In this document: positions 9,361 through 18,402 of the stretch, in pieces
Layout: each line of letters begins with the position of its first letter
Position numbering within the stretch: the stretch's first letter is position 1
Assembly (NCBI GenBank): GCA_963828505.1
Contig: CAWHFM010000004.1
Location: 1 to 64,000 of the forward strand
Source of the DNA: Bog-473 sp963828505
GTDB lineage: Bacteria; Actinomycetota; Acidimicrobiia; Acidimicrobiales; RAAP-2
Length of the DNA stretch: 64,000 nucleotides
Direction: 5' to 3'
The notes under the pieces: model-generated
The model's input: only the letters and a program-made list of their open reading frames with translations
Told to the model about the DNA's origin: nothing
Databases searched by the model: none
Program-made: the position numbers and the translations under genes

Positions 9361-12300
9361 CTATTGCAGCTGCTCCGGCGGCACGGCGTCGGTGTCCTGC
9401 TCACCGGCGTCAGTGTCCATCTCCGAAGGCTCCTCTGACGTTTCCGCCGAATGGGCTTCGGTGGTATCTGCTGACTGAACTCGAGCCGCGTTTGACGACT
9501 CGGCCTCTGCCTCGAGACCGAGAGGTTCGTCAGGCTCGCCTTCGCCATCGGGGCGTTGGGGCTCAGCGTCGTCACCTGTCGGCTCGTCCGGCGACGGGCC
9601 CTCCGGTTCCGCGGTGTCTTCCGCCGCGGTGTCGTTCGCCGGGGTGTCTTCGGCCTCGGTGTCTTCCGCCTCGGTGTCTTCCGCCTCGGAGTCGTTCGCC
9701 GGGGGGACTGCCGCGGCGGGGATCGTCGCCGCGCCATCTGTTTCGGTGCCCGGCGCTTCAGGCGTGGTCGGCGCAGGGCGGGCCGCCTGCAGGGCGCGTG
9801 ACCCGAGAGCTCGCGGCGTCCGCAACCTGAACGCCGAGATGACGGCGTCCGCCAACAAGAGCACGACTCCGATCCAGATGAGGTCTCCCGCTCCGGTGAA
9901 GGAGCTCGGCCAGTTCGACCCCGGCAGGTACCGGTGGAGGTGCTGGCCGTAGACCACGGAGATGCACCCTGCCGCCACCGACACCACACCGCCCGCAGTC
10001 GCCACACCGCGGACCCAGGGGACGTACAGGCCGGCCACCACCACGCCGGCCACCACGAGCGCGGCCCAGAGCGGGACGACCATGGAAGCGACGAGGCCGG
10101 TGACAAGGCCGATGGCGATGGCGCGTAGGAGGGTGCGTACGGTGTTCGGCCGTTTGGTCGCTTCGCCAGAGCTCGCAGGCTCGTCAGATTCCTCTCGGTC
10201 GAGAACGGCGACTGTGGCTCCGTCACCGCTCGACAACGGAAGGACTTGTTCAACGGGGGATAGGCCGGTCGGAGAGTGATCCGGCGGCGAAGCGCCCGAC
10301 AACAGCGCGTCCGTGAGCGCGGCGCCCGAGGCGGGAACGTCCGTCAGCGGGGCGTCGGTGGGGAGAGTGGTCGGCGGCGGGGCTTCGGGCCGCGCTGCGT
10401 CGGACGGCCGACGGGCCGTGACGAACGGGATGGTCAGCATCGGCGAGTCGAACGGCGCCGACGGCCGCTCTGGTGCGTCCGGCCCCGCCGGACCCCGAAG
10501 GCGCCGAGGGAGTCGGCCTCGCAGCCAGCGGCGGGACCGGATCGGCAGGAAGCCGACCGCCAGGCATAGGAGGATCGTGGCGCCCGACACCGCCAGAGCA
10601 CCCCAGACGAGGTTCTGCGGGGTCCATTTGATCTCCACGGTGAAGCTGGAGCCGCCCAGCGCAGCCAGGTCTTGGGCGGAGACCTGCCAGCCGTTGGCGA
10701 AGCCGTCGATCAGCTCGGAGGTGCCGAGGTCGACGGCGTGGGAACCCGCTCGGGCGTGCGGTCCGGGCTGCGCCGTGGCTTGCCACCCCTTGTCGACGCT
10801 CTCGCCGAGCACGAGCTCGAAGGGGGTCGTTGCGCCGGTGACCGTGGCGGTCTTCGAGTCGATGTGGCTCGCGGTGACCGCGACGACGGGAGCCGGACCG
10901 GGCTGCGTGGCCGGCAGCTGGGGCGTCCCGGCGGCCGTCGGGGTGGGGGCAGGGCCCGCTCCTCCGCCTGCGGCGGAGTCGAGGACGAGCTGGTCGAGGT
11001 CCCACCCGGTGCAGGTCGACGGCGTGGGAGCGCAGTTCGGCGTGTGCCCGGTGGCGGTCTGCACGACGTGCGTGCCGGGCCCGAGGGTGATGCCGTGGGC
11101 GTCGGGCCCGCACGGGACGACCTGGACCTCGCCCCCGTTCAGGGCGTTCTGGGTGGAGCCCACCAGGGCCACGTCGATCGGCTGCCCATCGATCGACAGG
11201 AGGTTCGAGACGCAGTTGCCGGGCAGCTGGGCCGGGGTGGGCGGGCTGTGCACGCCGGGGAGGCCGATCTCGGCGATCCCGAGCGGGAGCGCCAGCGGGC
11301 CGGCGGAGTAGTAGTTGGCCGCGTACTCGTCACGCACGCCGGTGAAGGTGACCACGAAGCGGGAGCCGATGAGGGCGGGAAAGGTCACGGGGACGTTCGT
11401 GACCGCTCCCGGGACGGTGCTGTCGGCGATGGGCGGGAGGGTGATCGTGCGCACCTGGGGCGCCGACGTGCCGGCGCTGTTCTCCGCCGTGATCGTCATC
11501 GACGTCGGCACGGAGTGGCGCCCGTCGGCGATGACCTGCATGGACAGGTGGTCGAGCACGATGGGGTGGGACAGGTCGTACGTGAGGGTGGTGCCGAGCT
11601 GCGACGACGTGCCGAGGCCCGGCTGCCACGCCGTGGTCGGGTTGCCGTCCACCGTGGCCGACGCGGTCGTTTGCAGGTCACCGGGGAGCCGGCCCGAGGA
11701 GTAGGCGGCGACGTAGCCGTCCGACGGGGTGGGGACGCGGCCGACGAGCCGGTCGATCTCGTCGTCGGGGATCAGCGCGGACAAGCTGCCGCTCCCCGAG
11801 AGCGTGAAGGTGCGCGAAGAGGGGAGCGAGAAGGAGCGCGAGATGTTGGTCTCGGGGTCGTCGCGAGGCGGGTACTGCGACGTGCGCTGCCTCGTCATGA
11901 CGACGGTGAGGCGGTTCGCCGTCGACGCCGATCCGAGGGCGGAGAGCATCTGGCTCGGCATCTGAATCACCTGACGCACGGTCTGGCCCGGGATCTCGAC
12001 CTCGGAGAAGCCGACGGCTGATGCATTCAGCGGCGTCACGTGGGAATCCGTCGTGCCGTCGAGCGTGATGCGCAGAGTGTGGAACGTGCGCGTCGGGAAC
12101 TCCAACGTCTGCCCCGTCGTGGCGTGGGACGCGCTGGTGAGGTCGTAGCGCATCGGGTGCTTGCCGTCGAAGGTGAGGGTCACGGCCGAGACCCAGCGCG
12201 AGCGGTCGCCGCGTTGGGGCTGCACGAGCGTGATGTGATCGGTCGTGACCTGGTGGCCGAACTGGGTCTGCCACCACTGGCCGGCCGGGTTCGGCAGGAA

Positions 12301-14731
12301 GGTGCCCGTGATCCAGGCGGTGTCGAAGTTGCCGTCGATGGCGCTGTAGGCCTGGTCCTCGGGGGTGTACGAGACCGAGTTGCCGTAGCTGCTCGCGGTG
12401 ACGTTGACCGCGCCGACATAGGTGGCCACGGTCTTGCTGTTCATGCCCGTGTCCGGGAACAGCGCGACCGGGCTGTCGCTGAGGTCGGTCTTGGCCGGGT
12501 TGTCGCTGGGCGTTTCGGTGTAGCCCGCATTCGCGGTGAGGGTGTCCCAGCGGAACGCTTCCTTGCGGTTGGTGTCGGTCACCACCAGGTGGGCCCCCCG
12601 GGCGGAGAGCTGCCGTAGCCGGGCCGGGTCCGGGGCGAGGGTGCCGGCGTAGTACAGCGCGCTGTCCGTGTTGAGCAGCCCCAGCCCGGCCAGGTTGTTC
12701 AGACCGGTGGCGTCCCCCTCCATCACGACCGCTCCGGAGTTCGACTCAGCCCGGACGAGAGGCCTCGGGTTCGCCACGGTGTAGTCGACGATGGGCGCCG
12801 GCCACGGCGGGTTGGCGGTCCCGGCCAGGTCCTGCTCGTTGAGCATGGACACGGTGGGTTCGTTGGGCCGCGGCGTGCCGAAGGACAGGGGGTCGCTCAA
12901 CCCCTGGGGTGTCTGCATGAGCTCCATCTCCAGCAGCTGGGGCTGGGGCGCGGCGAAGTGCTCGTAGCGCTGGTCGTACTCGACCATCACGTCGCCCGCG
13001 CCCATGAGCCGGGCCATCGGGGCCAGAGCGTTGAAGTTGGCGATTCCGTCCTGCAGGGGTGCGTCGAGGGCGTAGAGCGTGTCGGCGGTGGCGATGGAGC
13101 CCATGATCTGCTGCTCCCGCGTCGACGAAGTCGCGGTTCAAGAAGGCCGGCTGGGGCGTGTCGACCGTGTCGCCCCAGCGGTAGGAGGCGAAGTCGTTCC
13201 CCGGGATGGCCAGCACGCGGGTCCCCGGGTGCGTGGCGTTGAGGTGGGCGATGGCTGCCATCTGGTAGGCGGGGAGGGACGCGGGCTGGGTGAAGTTGTT
13301 GGCGATGGTGTCGCCGTTGAAGATCGAGGGGTTGTTGGCGACGACGAGGCCGCCGACGAGGAGGGCCGTCGTGAGCCCGGCCCACGAGACGCGCCGCCAG
13401 AGCGCACTCAGGCCGCAGGCCAGCAGCATGGACAGCGCCAGCAGGACGACGGGCGCCGCCCGGTCGGTCGACCGTAGGGCCAGACCAGCCGTCGTGTTCG
13501 TCATGAAGGACCGCAGTAGATCGCCGACGCGGGTGGGGTCGGTGAAGGGGAACGGGCCGACGGCGAGCACCAACCCGACGAAGAGGAGGACGAGGAAGAA
13601 GGCCCGTTCGCGCCAGCGGACGAAAGCGGCCGCGACGAGGGCGAGGAGCGGGACGGCGTAGGAGGTGGCGATCAGCGCGACGTCCTGCGTGTAGCGGATG
13701 GCCGCGTTCGTCCACGCGCCCAGGTGGTCGCTGCCGTAGAAGTACCAGTACCCGAGACCCCGAAAGACCTCGGACACGTTCGAGGTGGCAGAGGTCGAAG
13801 GAACCGTCTCTGTGAACTTCAGGACGTTCACGCCGTAGGCGGCCTCCACCTCGAGCCCGGCCATCCACCACACGCACGCGCCGAGCGTGAGGACGCCGAT
13901 GCGCGCCGCGGTCGCTGCGGCGTGACGCCAGGTGACCTCGCGCAGCACGACCACGGCGTAGACGATCCACAGGAGTGGCGCGACGCCGACGTAGATGATG
14001 GACGTCGCGTTGATGCCGCTCACGCACGCCACGACGAGGGCGAACAGCGCCGGCTCGCGCCACCCGCCGCGGCGCAGGGCGACGATGGTCAGCCCGACGA
14101 GGAACGGCAACCCTGACCACGGCAGCAGGATCACCGAGATCCGTCCGGCGTACTGGAGGAAGTACGGGGAGAGCATGTACGCCAGCGCGGCGGCGACCGG
14201 GCCCGGCCCGTCGAGGCCGAGCACCCGGCAGAGGTAGATGATGCCGGCGCCGGCGACGAAGAGAATGGAGCCGAGCCAGAGCCGCTGGGCCACCCAGACG
14301 GGAACCCCGAGGAGGTGGAAGACGACGTAGAAAGGTCCCATCGGCAGGAGGTAGCCGATGTACTCGTGACTGACCGTCCCGAGCGCGACGCTCGGGTTCC
14401 AGAGGAACGCGACCTGACTGAGGAACTTCGTCGGATCGAGGTACAGGTACGTCTTGGTGTCGGGGGTGATCACGCCGGGCCGGACGGCGAGGGCCGGGAT
14501 GTAAGCCAGTGCGGCCAGGACGAACAGGCCGCCGATCCGCCACCAGCGATCTACCGGCCAGTGCTCGAACCGCCACCACGGTTCGACCGGGCGCCCGCCG
14601 ACGGCCGGCCGGGGCCCGTCAGTCGTCTCCGCCGCCGTGTCCTTCTGGTCCTCCGACCCTGCTCCAGCCTTCGGGCCGCGTCGAAAGGCGGCGGGCCACC
14701 CGCGAGGGGCGGTGGAGGTGGGCGAGCTCAT
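9361..14731 (-). pseudogene. aftD: AftD-like arabinofuranosyltransferase, one frameshift
   Basis: A very large envelope glycosyltransferase (GT-C fold), about 1789 aa once one base is removed near 13120. The N-terminal part (14731 down to about 13120) has about 11 membrane segments, starting with GGLFVLAALAYIPALAVRPG and TPDTKTYLYLDP. The second frame continues at REQQIMGSIATADTLYALDAP with a long extracytoplasmic region. That region contains two F5/8-type carbohydrate-binding-like stretches (around DGNFDTAW and DGNPTTAW), then C-terminal membrane segments and an acidic, repetitive tail. The mycobacterial relative AftD adds alpha-1,3-arabinofuranose branches to arabinan and is about 1400 aa. 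The extra C insertion lies in CCCGCGTCGAC. Because both sides read well, a base-call error is at least as likely as loss of the gene. Confidence 0.85.
9613..9700. repeat. 15-bp tandem repeat encoding acidic tail
   Basis: Repeats of about 15 bp (GTGTCTTCCGCCTCG and variants) encode (E-D-T-E/A-A) units near the C-terminus of the AftD-like protein. Copies are near-identical, so length may vary between strains. Confidence 0.7.
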
Positions 14732-14812
14732 GGATGGGGGCGAATTCGACGCTCGGTAGTGTAAGCAGCCTGCACAGAGCCGGAGTGGCAGGCCGAAGGG
14801 AGGGTTGAGCCG

Positions 14813-15625
14813 ATGCCGACCAGCACCAAGAGCCGGCTGACCGGCGAACGGCCCCAGCAGGGGGTGACCCCCGACTCCTTGTTGGCGCTGCACGAGGCGG
14901 GGTACCGGGCCGTCCTCGAGCGCCTCGGCGACGGGCGCATCCTCGACGTGGGCTGTGGCCAGGGCTTCGAGTCCGTCCGCTTCCTCGCCCCCGGCCGCGG
15001 CGTGGTGGGCGCCGACTACTCGGGCGAGGCCGTTGCCACCGCCTCGGCCCGCTACGGGGCTGACGGCCTGCTGGTGGCGCGGACGGACGCGGCGTGCCTC
15101 GGGTTCGCCGGCGGCAGCTTCGACGCCGCGTGCTCGTCGCACCTCATTGAGCACTTCACCGACCCCGAGCCGCACGTCGCCGAGCTGGCCCGCGTGGTGG
15201 CCGACGACGGCGCCGTCTTCGTGCTCACCCCCAACGAGCCGGCCGACTTCGAGAACCCGTTCCACCTCCACCTGTTCGGTCGCGAGGAGCTGCGGGCCAT
15301 GCTCGAGCGCCACTTCGACGACGTCTGGCTCGGGGGGGTGGACGCCGCTCCGCACGTGAAGGCCGACTTCGCGGCCCGCCGGGCCAAAGCGGCCAAGCTC
15401 CTGCGGTTCGACGTCCTCGACGTCAGGCACCGGATGCCGCACTCCTGGTACGTGTGGGCGTACACCCACCTGTTGCCGCTCGCCTACCGGCTGGTGGCCC
15501 AGGACGACAGCGGGGGGTCCACGGGCATCACGGCCGACGACTGGTTCGTGAGCGACGACCCCGACGACACGACGCTGGTGCTCTTCGCCGTGGCGCGTCG
15601 GCCGCGCCGGCTGGCGACCGCCTGA
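14813..15625 (+). CDS. Class I SAM-dependent methyltransferase
   Basis: 270 aa. The SAM-binding motif ILDVGCGQGFESVRFL lies near residue 43, followed by the acidic GADYSGEAV and the post-I motif FDAACSSHLIEHF, all typical of the UbiE/Methyltransf_11 fold. The ATG at 14813 is preceded by AAGGGAGGG, and TAGTGT at 14757-14762 could be a -10 box. It overlaps coaE by one base (TGATG), so it heads an apparent operon methyltransferase-coaE. It diverges from the AftD-like gene 81 bp away. The substrate cannot be read from the sequence. Confidence 0.85.
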   Translation: MPTSTKSRLTGERPQQGVTPDSLLALHEAGYRAVLERLGDGRILDVGCGQGFESVRFLAPGRGVVGADYSGEAVATASARYGADGLLVARTDAACLGFAGGSFDAACSSHLIEHFTDPEPHVAELARVVADDGAVFVLTPNEPADFENPFHLHLFGREELRAMLERHFDDVWLGGVDAAPHVKADFAARRAKAAKLLRFDVLDVRHRMPHSWYVWAYTHLLPLAYRLVAQDDSGGSTGITADDWFVSDDPDDTTLVLFAVARRPRRLATA

Positions 15626-16245
15626 TGCTCGCCGTCGGCCTCACGGGCGGCATCGGCTCGGGCAAGTCGGCCGTGGCCGACCTGTTGGTCGAGCGCGGCG
15701 CCGTCCTCGTCGACGCCGACCAGGTGGCGCGGGACGTGGTGGCCCCGGGGGGGCCGGCCTACCAGCCGCTGATCGACCGCTTCGGACCCGGGATCGTCGC
15801 CCCGGACGGGACCATCGACCGGCCCGCGCTCGCCGCCGTCGCCTTCGCCGACGAGAAGACGCGCCTCGAGCTCAATGCCATCACGCACCCGGCGATCGGC
15901 GTCGCCATGATCCGGGCGCGCGATGCCCTCGAGGGCACCGACGACATCGTGGTCCTGGCCATTCCCCTGCTGACGGCGGCCCACCGGGACACGGTGAAGC
16001 TGCACGCGGTGGTCGTGGTCGACTGCCCGACCGACGTCGCCCTCGAGCGCCTCGTCACCCAGCGCGGCTTCGACCGGGCCGATGCCGAGGCTCGCATGCG
16101 CTCGCAGGTCTCGCGCGAGGAGCGCTTGAAGGAGGCCGATTTCGTCGTGGACAACTCGGGTGACCGGGCGCATCTCGAGCACGAGGTCGCACGGCTCTGG
16201 GACTGGCTGGTGGCCGCCCGGGACGAACGACGGGCCCACGCCTGA
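15625..16245 (+). CDS. coaE: Dephospho-CoA kinase
   Basis: 206 aa. Catalyses the last step of coenzyme A synthesis, ATP-dependent phosphorylation of the 3'-hydroxyl of dephospho-CoA, in the cytoplasm. The P-loop GLTGGIGSGKSAV is at residue 5, followed by VDADQVARDVVAPGGPAY, the family's substrate region. LNAITHPAIG and the C-terminal QVSREERLKEADFVVDNSGD are also typical. The start ATG overlaps the methyltransferase stop (TGATG), which implies coupled translation. The coaE-uvrB neighbourhood is common in actinobacteria. Confidence 0.95.
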   Translation: MLAVGLTGGIGSGKSAVADLLVERGAVLVDADQVARDVVAPGGPAYQPLIDRFGPGIVAPDGTIDRPALAAVAFADEKTRLELNAITHPAIGVAMIRARDALEGTDDIVVLAIPLLTAAHRDTVKLHAVVVVDCPTDVALERLVTQRGFDRADAEARMRSQVSREERLKEADFVVDNSGDRAHLEHEVARLWDWLVAARDERRAHA

Positions 16246-16259
16246 CGGACGCCAGGCCC

Positions 16260-16281
16260 GTCACACCCCCCGGGTAGCCTC
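16260..16281 (+). promoter_or_regulatory. Conserved uvr element upstream of uvrB
   Basis: GTCACACCCC followed by CCGGGTAGCCTC. 19 of 22 positions match the sequence before uvrA at 21544-21565. The TAGCCT part (16275-16280) fits a -10 box, leaving a leader of only a few bases before the ATG at 16291. Confidence 0.55.
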
Positions 16282-16290
16282 CATAGGACA

Positions 16291-18348
16291 ATGCCCGAGT
16301 TCCAGGTCGTCTCCCCGTTCCAGCCCTCGGGCGACCAGCCGCAGGCCATCGTCGGCCTGGCCAACGGCGTGGACCGGGGCGACCGCTACCAGACCCTGCA
16401 GGGGATCACCGGGTCGGGCAAGACGGCCACGATCGCCTGGATGATCGAGAGGGTCCAGCGTCCCACCCTCATCATCGAGCCGAACAAGTCGCTCGCCGCC
16501 CAGCTCTCGTCCGAGCTGCGGGACCTCTTCCCGAGGAACCGGGTCGAGTTCTTCGTCTCCTACTACGACTACTACCAGCCCGAGGCGTACCTGCCGGCGA
16601 CCGACACCTACATCGAGAAGGACTCCTCCATCAACGACGAGATCGACCGGCTGCGCCACGCCACGACGTCGTCGCTGCTCATGCGCCGTGACGTCATCGT
16701 CGTCGCATCGGTGTCGTGCATCTACGGCCTCGGCTCGCCCGCCGAGTACCGGGACCGCATCCTGGGCCTGGCCGTGGGGGACCAGGTCGACCAGCGCGAG
16801 ATTCTGCGCAAGCTCGTCGACCTCCAGTACGCCCGCAACGACGTCAACCTGGTGCGGGGCACCTTCCGCGCCCGGGGCGACACGGTCGAGATCCACCCTG
16901 CCTACGAGGAGGCCGCGCTGAGGGTGGAGATGTTCGGCGACACCGTCGAGCGCATCGTCCCCTTCGACGTGCTGACCGGCGAGATGGGGGAGGAGATGGA
17001 GGACGTCGCCGTCTACGCCGCCACCCACTACGTGACCGGCGACGAGATCATCCAGCGCGCCGTCGGCACGATCGAGGTCGAGCTGCGAGAGCGGCTGCAG
17101 GAGTTCCAGCAGCAGGGCAAGCTCCTCGAGGCCCAGCGCCTGCGCGTCCGCACCGAGCACGACCTCGAGATGCTGGCCGAGACCGGCGTCTGCTCGGGGG
17201 TCGAGAACTACAGCCGCCACCTCGACGGCCGGGCCCCGGGCGAGACGCCGTTCACGCTGCTCGACTTCTTCCCCAAGGACTACCTCTGCGTGATCGACGA
17301 GTCCCACGTCGCCGTGCCCCAGCTGCACGGGCAGTACGCCGGGGACCGCTCCCGCAAGGACGTCCTCGTCGAGCACGGGTTCCGCCTGCCTTCCGCCAGG
17401 GACAACCGCCCGCTGCGCTTCGACGAGTTCGTCGAGCGGGTGCCCCAGTGCGTCTTCGTCTCGGCCACTCCGGGCCCGTTCGAGCTCGAGCACTCGGTGC
17501 AGGTGGTCGAGCAGGTCATCCGGCCGACCGGGCTGGTCGACCCGGAGGTGACGGTGATGCCCACCAAGGGCCAGGTCGACGACCTCATGGCCCGCATCGC
17601 CACGACGGTCGGGGCCGGCGGTCGGGTCCTGGTGACGACGCTGACCAAGAAGATGGCCGAGGACCTGACCGACTACCTGGCCGAGGCCGGGGTGCGGGTG
17701 CAGTACCTGCACTCCGACATCGACACGATCACCCGCATCGAGATCCTGCGCGAGCTGCGGCTGGGCACCATCGACGTGCTGGTGGGGATCAACCTGCTCC
17801 GCGAGGGCCTCGACCTGCCCGAGGTCGCTCTGGTGGCCATCCTCGACGCCGACAAGGAGGGCTTCCTGCGCTCGGCGTCGTCGCTGATCCAGACCATGGG
17901 CCGGGCCGCCCGCAACGTCGACGGGATGGTGGTCCTCTACGCGGACACCGTCACCGACTCCATGCGCGAGGCGGTCTCGGTGACCCAGCGCCGTCGGGAA
18001 CGGCAGATCGCCTACAACCTCGAGCACGGCATCGACCCGCAGACCATCCGCAAGTCGGTGACCGACATCCTCGAGCGCCTGCGGGGCTCCGGCGGCGTGG
18101 CCCGGGCCGGGCGCAGCCGCGCCGAGGTGCGGCGCAACGCGGCCGTCCGGGGCAACCGTCGCCTGGGTGGGGCGGGCGCCACTTCGACCTTGCTCACCGA
18201 GGGCGAGGCGTCGACGCCGGCGGCGGTGTTCGAGCTGATGTCGCAGCTCGAGGCCGAAATGAAGGCCGCCGCGGTCGAGCTCCGCTACGAGGAGGCGGCG
18301 CTCCTGAGGGACGAGATCGCCGAGCTCCGCAGCTCCATTCCTGGATAG
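16291..18348 (+). CDS. uvrB: UvrABC excinuclease subunit B
   Basis: 685 aa, full length. The damage-verifying, helicase-like subunit of nucleotide excision repair; it is loaded by UvrA and then recruits UvrC. Visible are Walker A GITGSGKTATIAW near residue 38, the beta-hairpin region FVSYYDYYQPEAYLP, Walker B CVIDESH, and helicase motifs VSATPGPFE, GINLLREGLDLPEV and QTMGRAARN. The C-terminal UVR motif (MKAAAVELRYEEAALLRDEI) contacts UvrC. The ATG has AGGA just upstream. The gene stands alone after coaE; uvrA (21571) and uvrC (33001) are within 17 kb. Confidence 0.97.
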   Translation: MPEFQVVSPFQPSGDQPQAIVGLANGVDRGDRYQTLQGITGSGKTATIAWMIERVQRPTLIIEPNKSLAAQLSSELRDLFPRNRVEFFVSYYDYYQPEAYLPATDTYIEKDSSINDEIDRLRHATTSSLLMRRDVIVVASVSCIYGLGSPAEYRDRILGLAVGDQVDQREILRKLVDLQYARNDVNLVRGTFRARGDTVEIHPAYEEAALRVEMFGDTVERIVPFDVLTGEMGEEMEDVAVYAATHYVTGDEIIQRAVGTIEVELRERLQEFQQQGKLLEAQRLRVRTEHDLEMLAETGVCSGVENYSRHLDGRAPGETPFTLLDFFPKDYLCVIDESHVAVPQLHGQYAGDRSRKDVLVEHGFRLPSARDNRPLRFDEFVERVPQCVFVSATPGPFELEHSVQVVEQVIRPTGLVDPEVTVMPTKGQVDDLMARIATTVGAGGRVLVTTLTKKMAEDLTDYLAEAGVRVQYLHSDIDTITRIEILRELRLGTIDVLVGINLLREGLDLPEVALVAILDADKEGFLRSASSLIQTMGRAARNVDGMVVLYADTVTDSMREAVSVTQRRRERQIAYNLEHGIDPQTIRKSVTDILERLRGSGGVARAGRSRAEVRRNAAVRGNRRLGGAGATSTLLTEGEASTPAAVFELMSQLEAEMKAAAVELRYEEAALLRDEIAELRSSIPG

Positions 18349-18402
18349 GCGGCCGAGAGCCGGTTCCTCCGCGCCCGATGGGGTGGGCGGGGAGAGTCCG
18401 GG

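Noticed and set aside
10672..12021. 449-codon plus-strand open frame inside the AftD-like gene
   Set aside because: Gly/Arg-rich shadow of a real minus-strand gene.
16261..18027. 588-codon open frame antisense to uvrB
   Set aside because: Mirror of the uvrB codon pattern in GC-rich DNA; His/Asp/Gly-rich translation with no domain.
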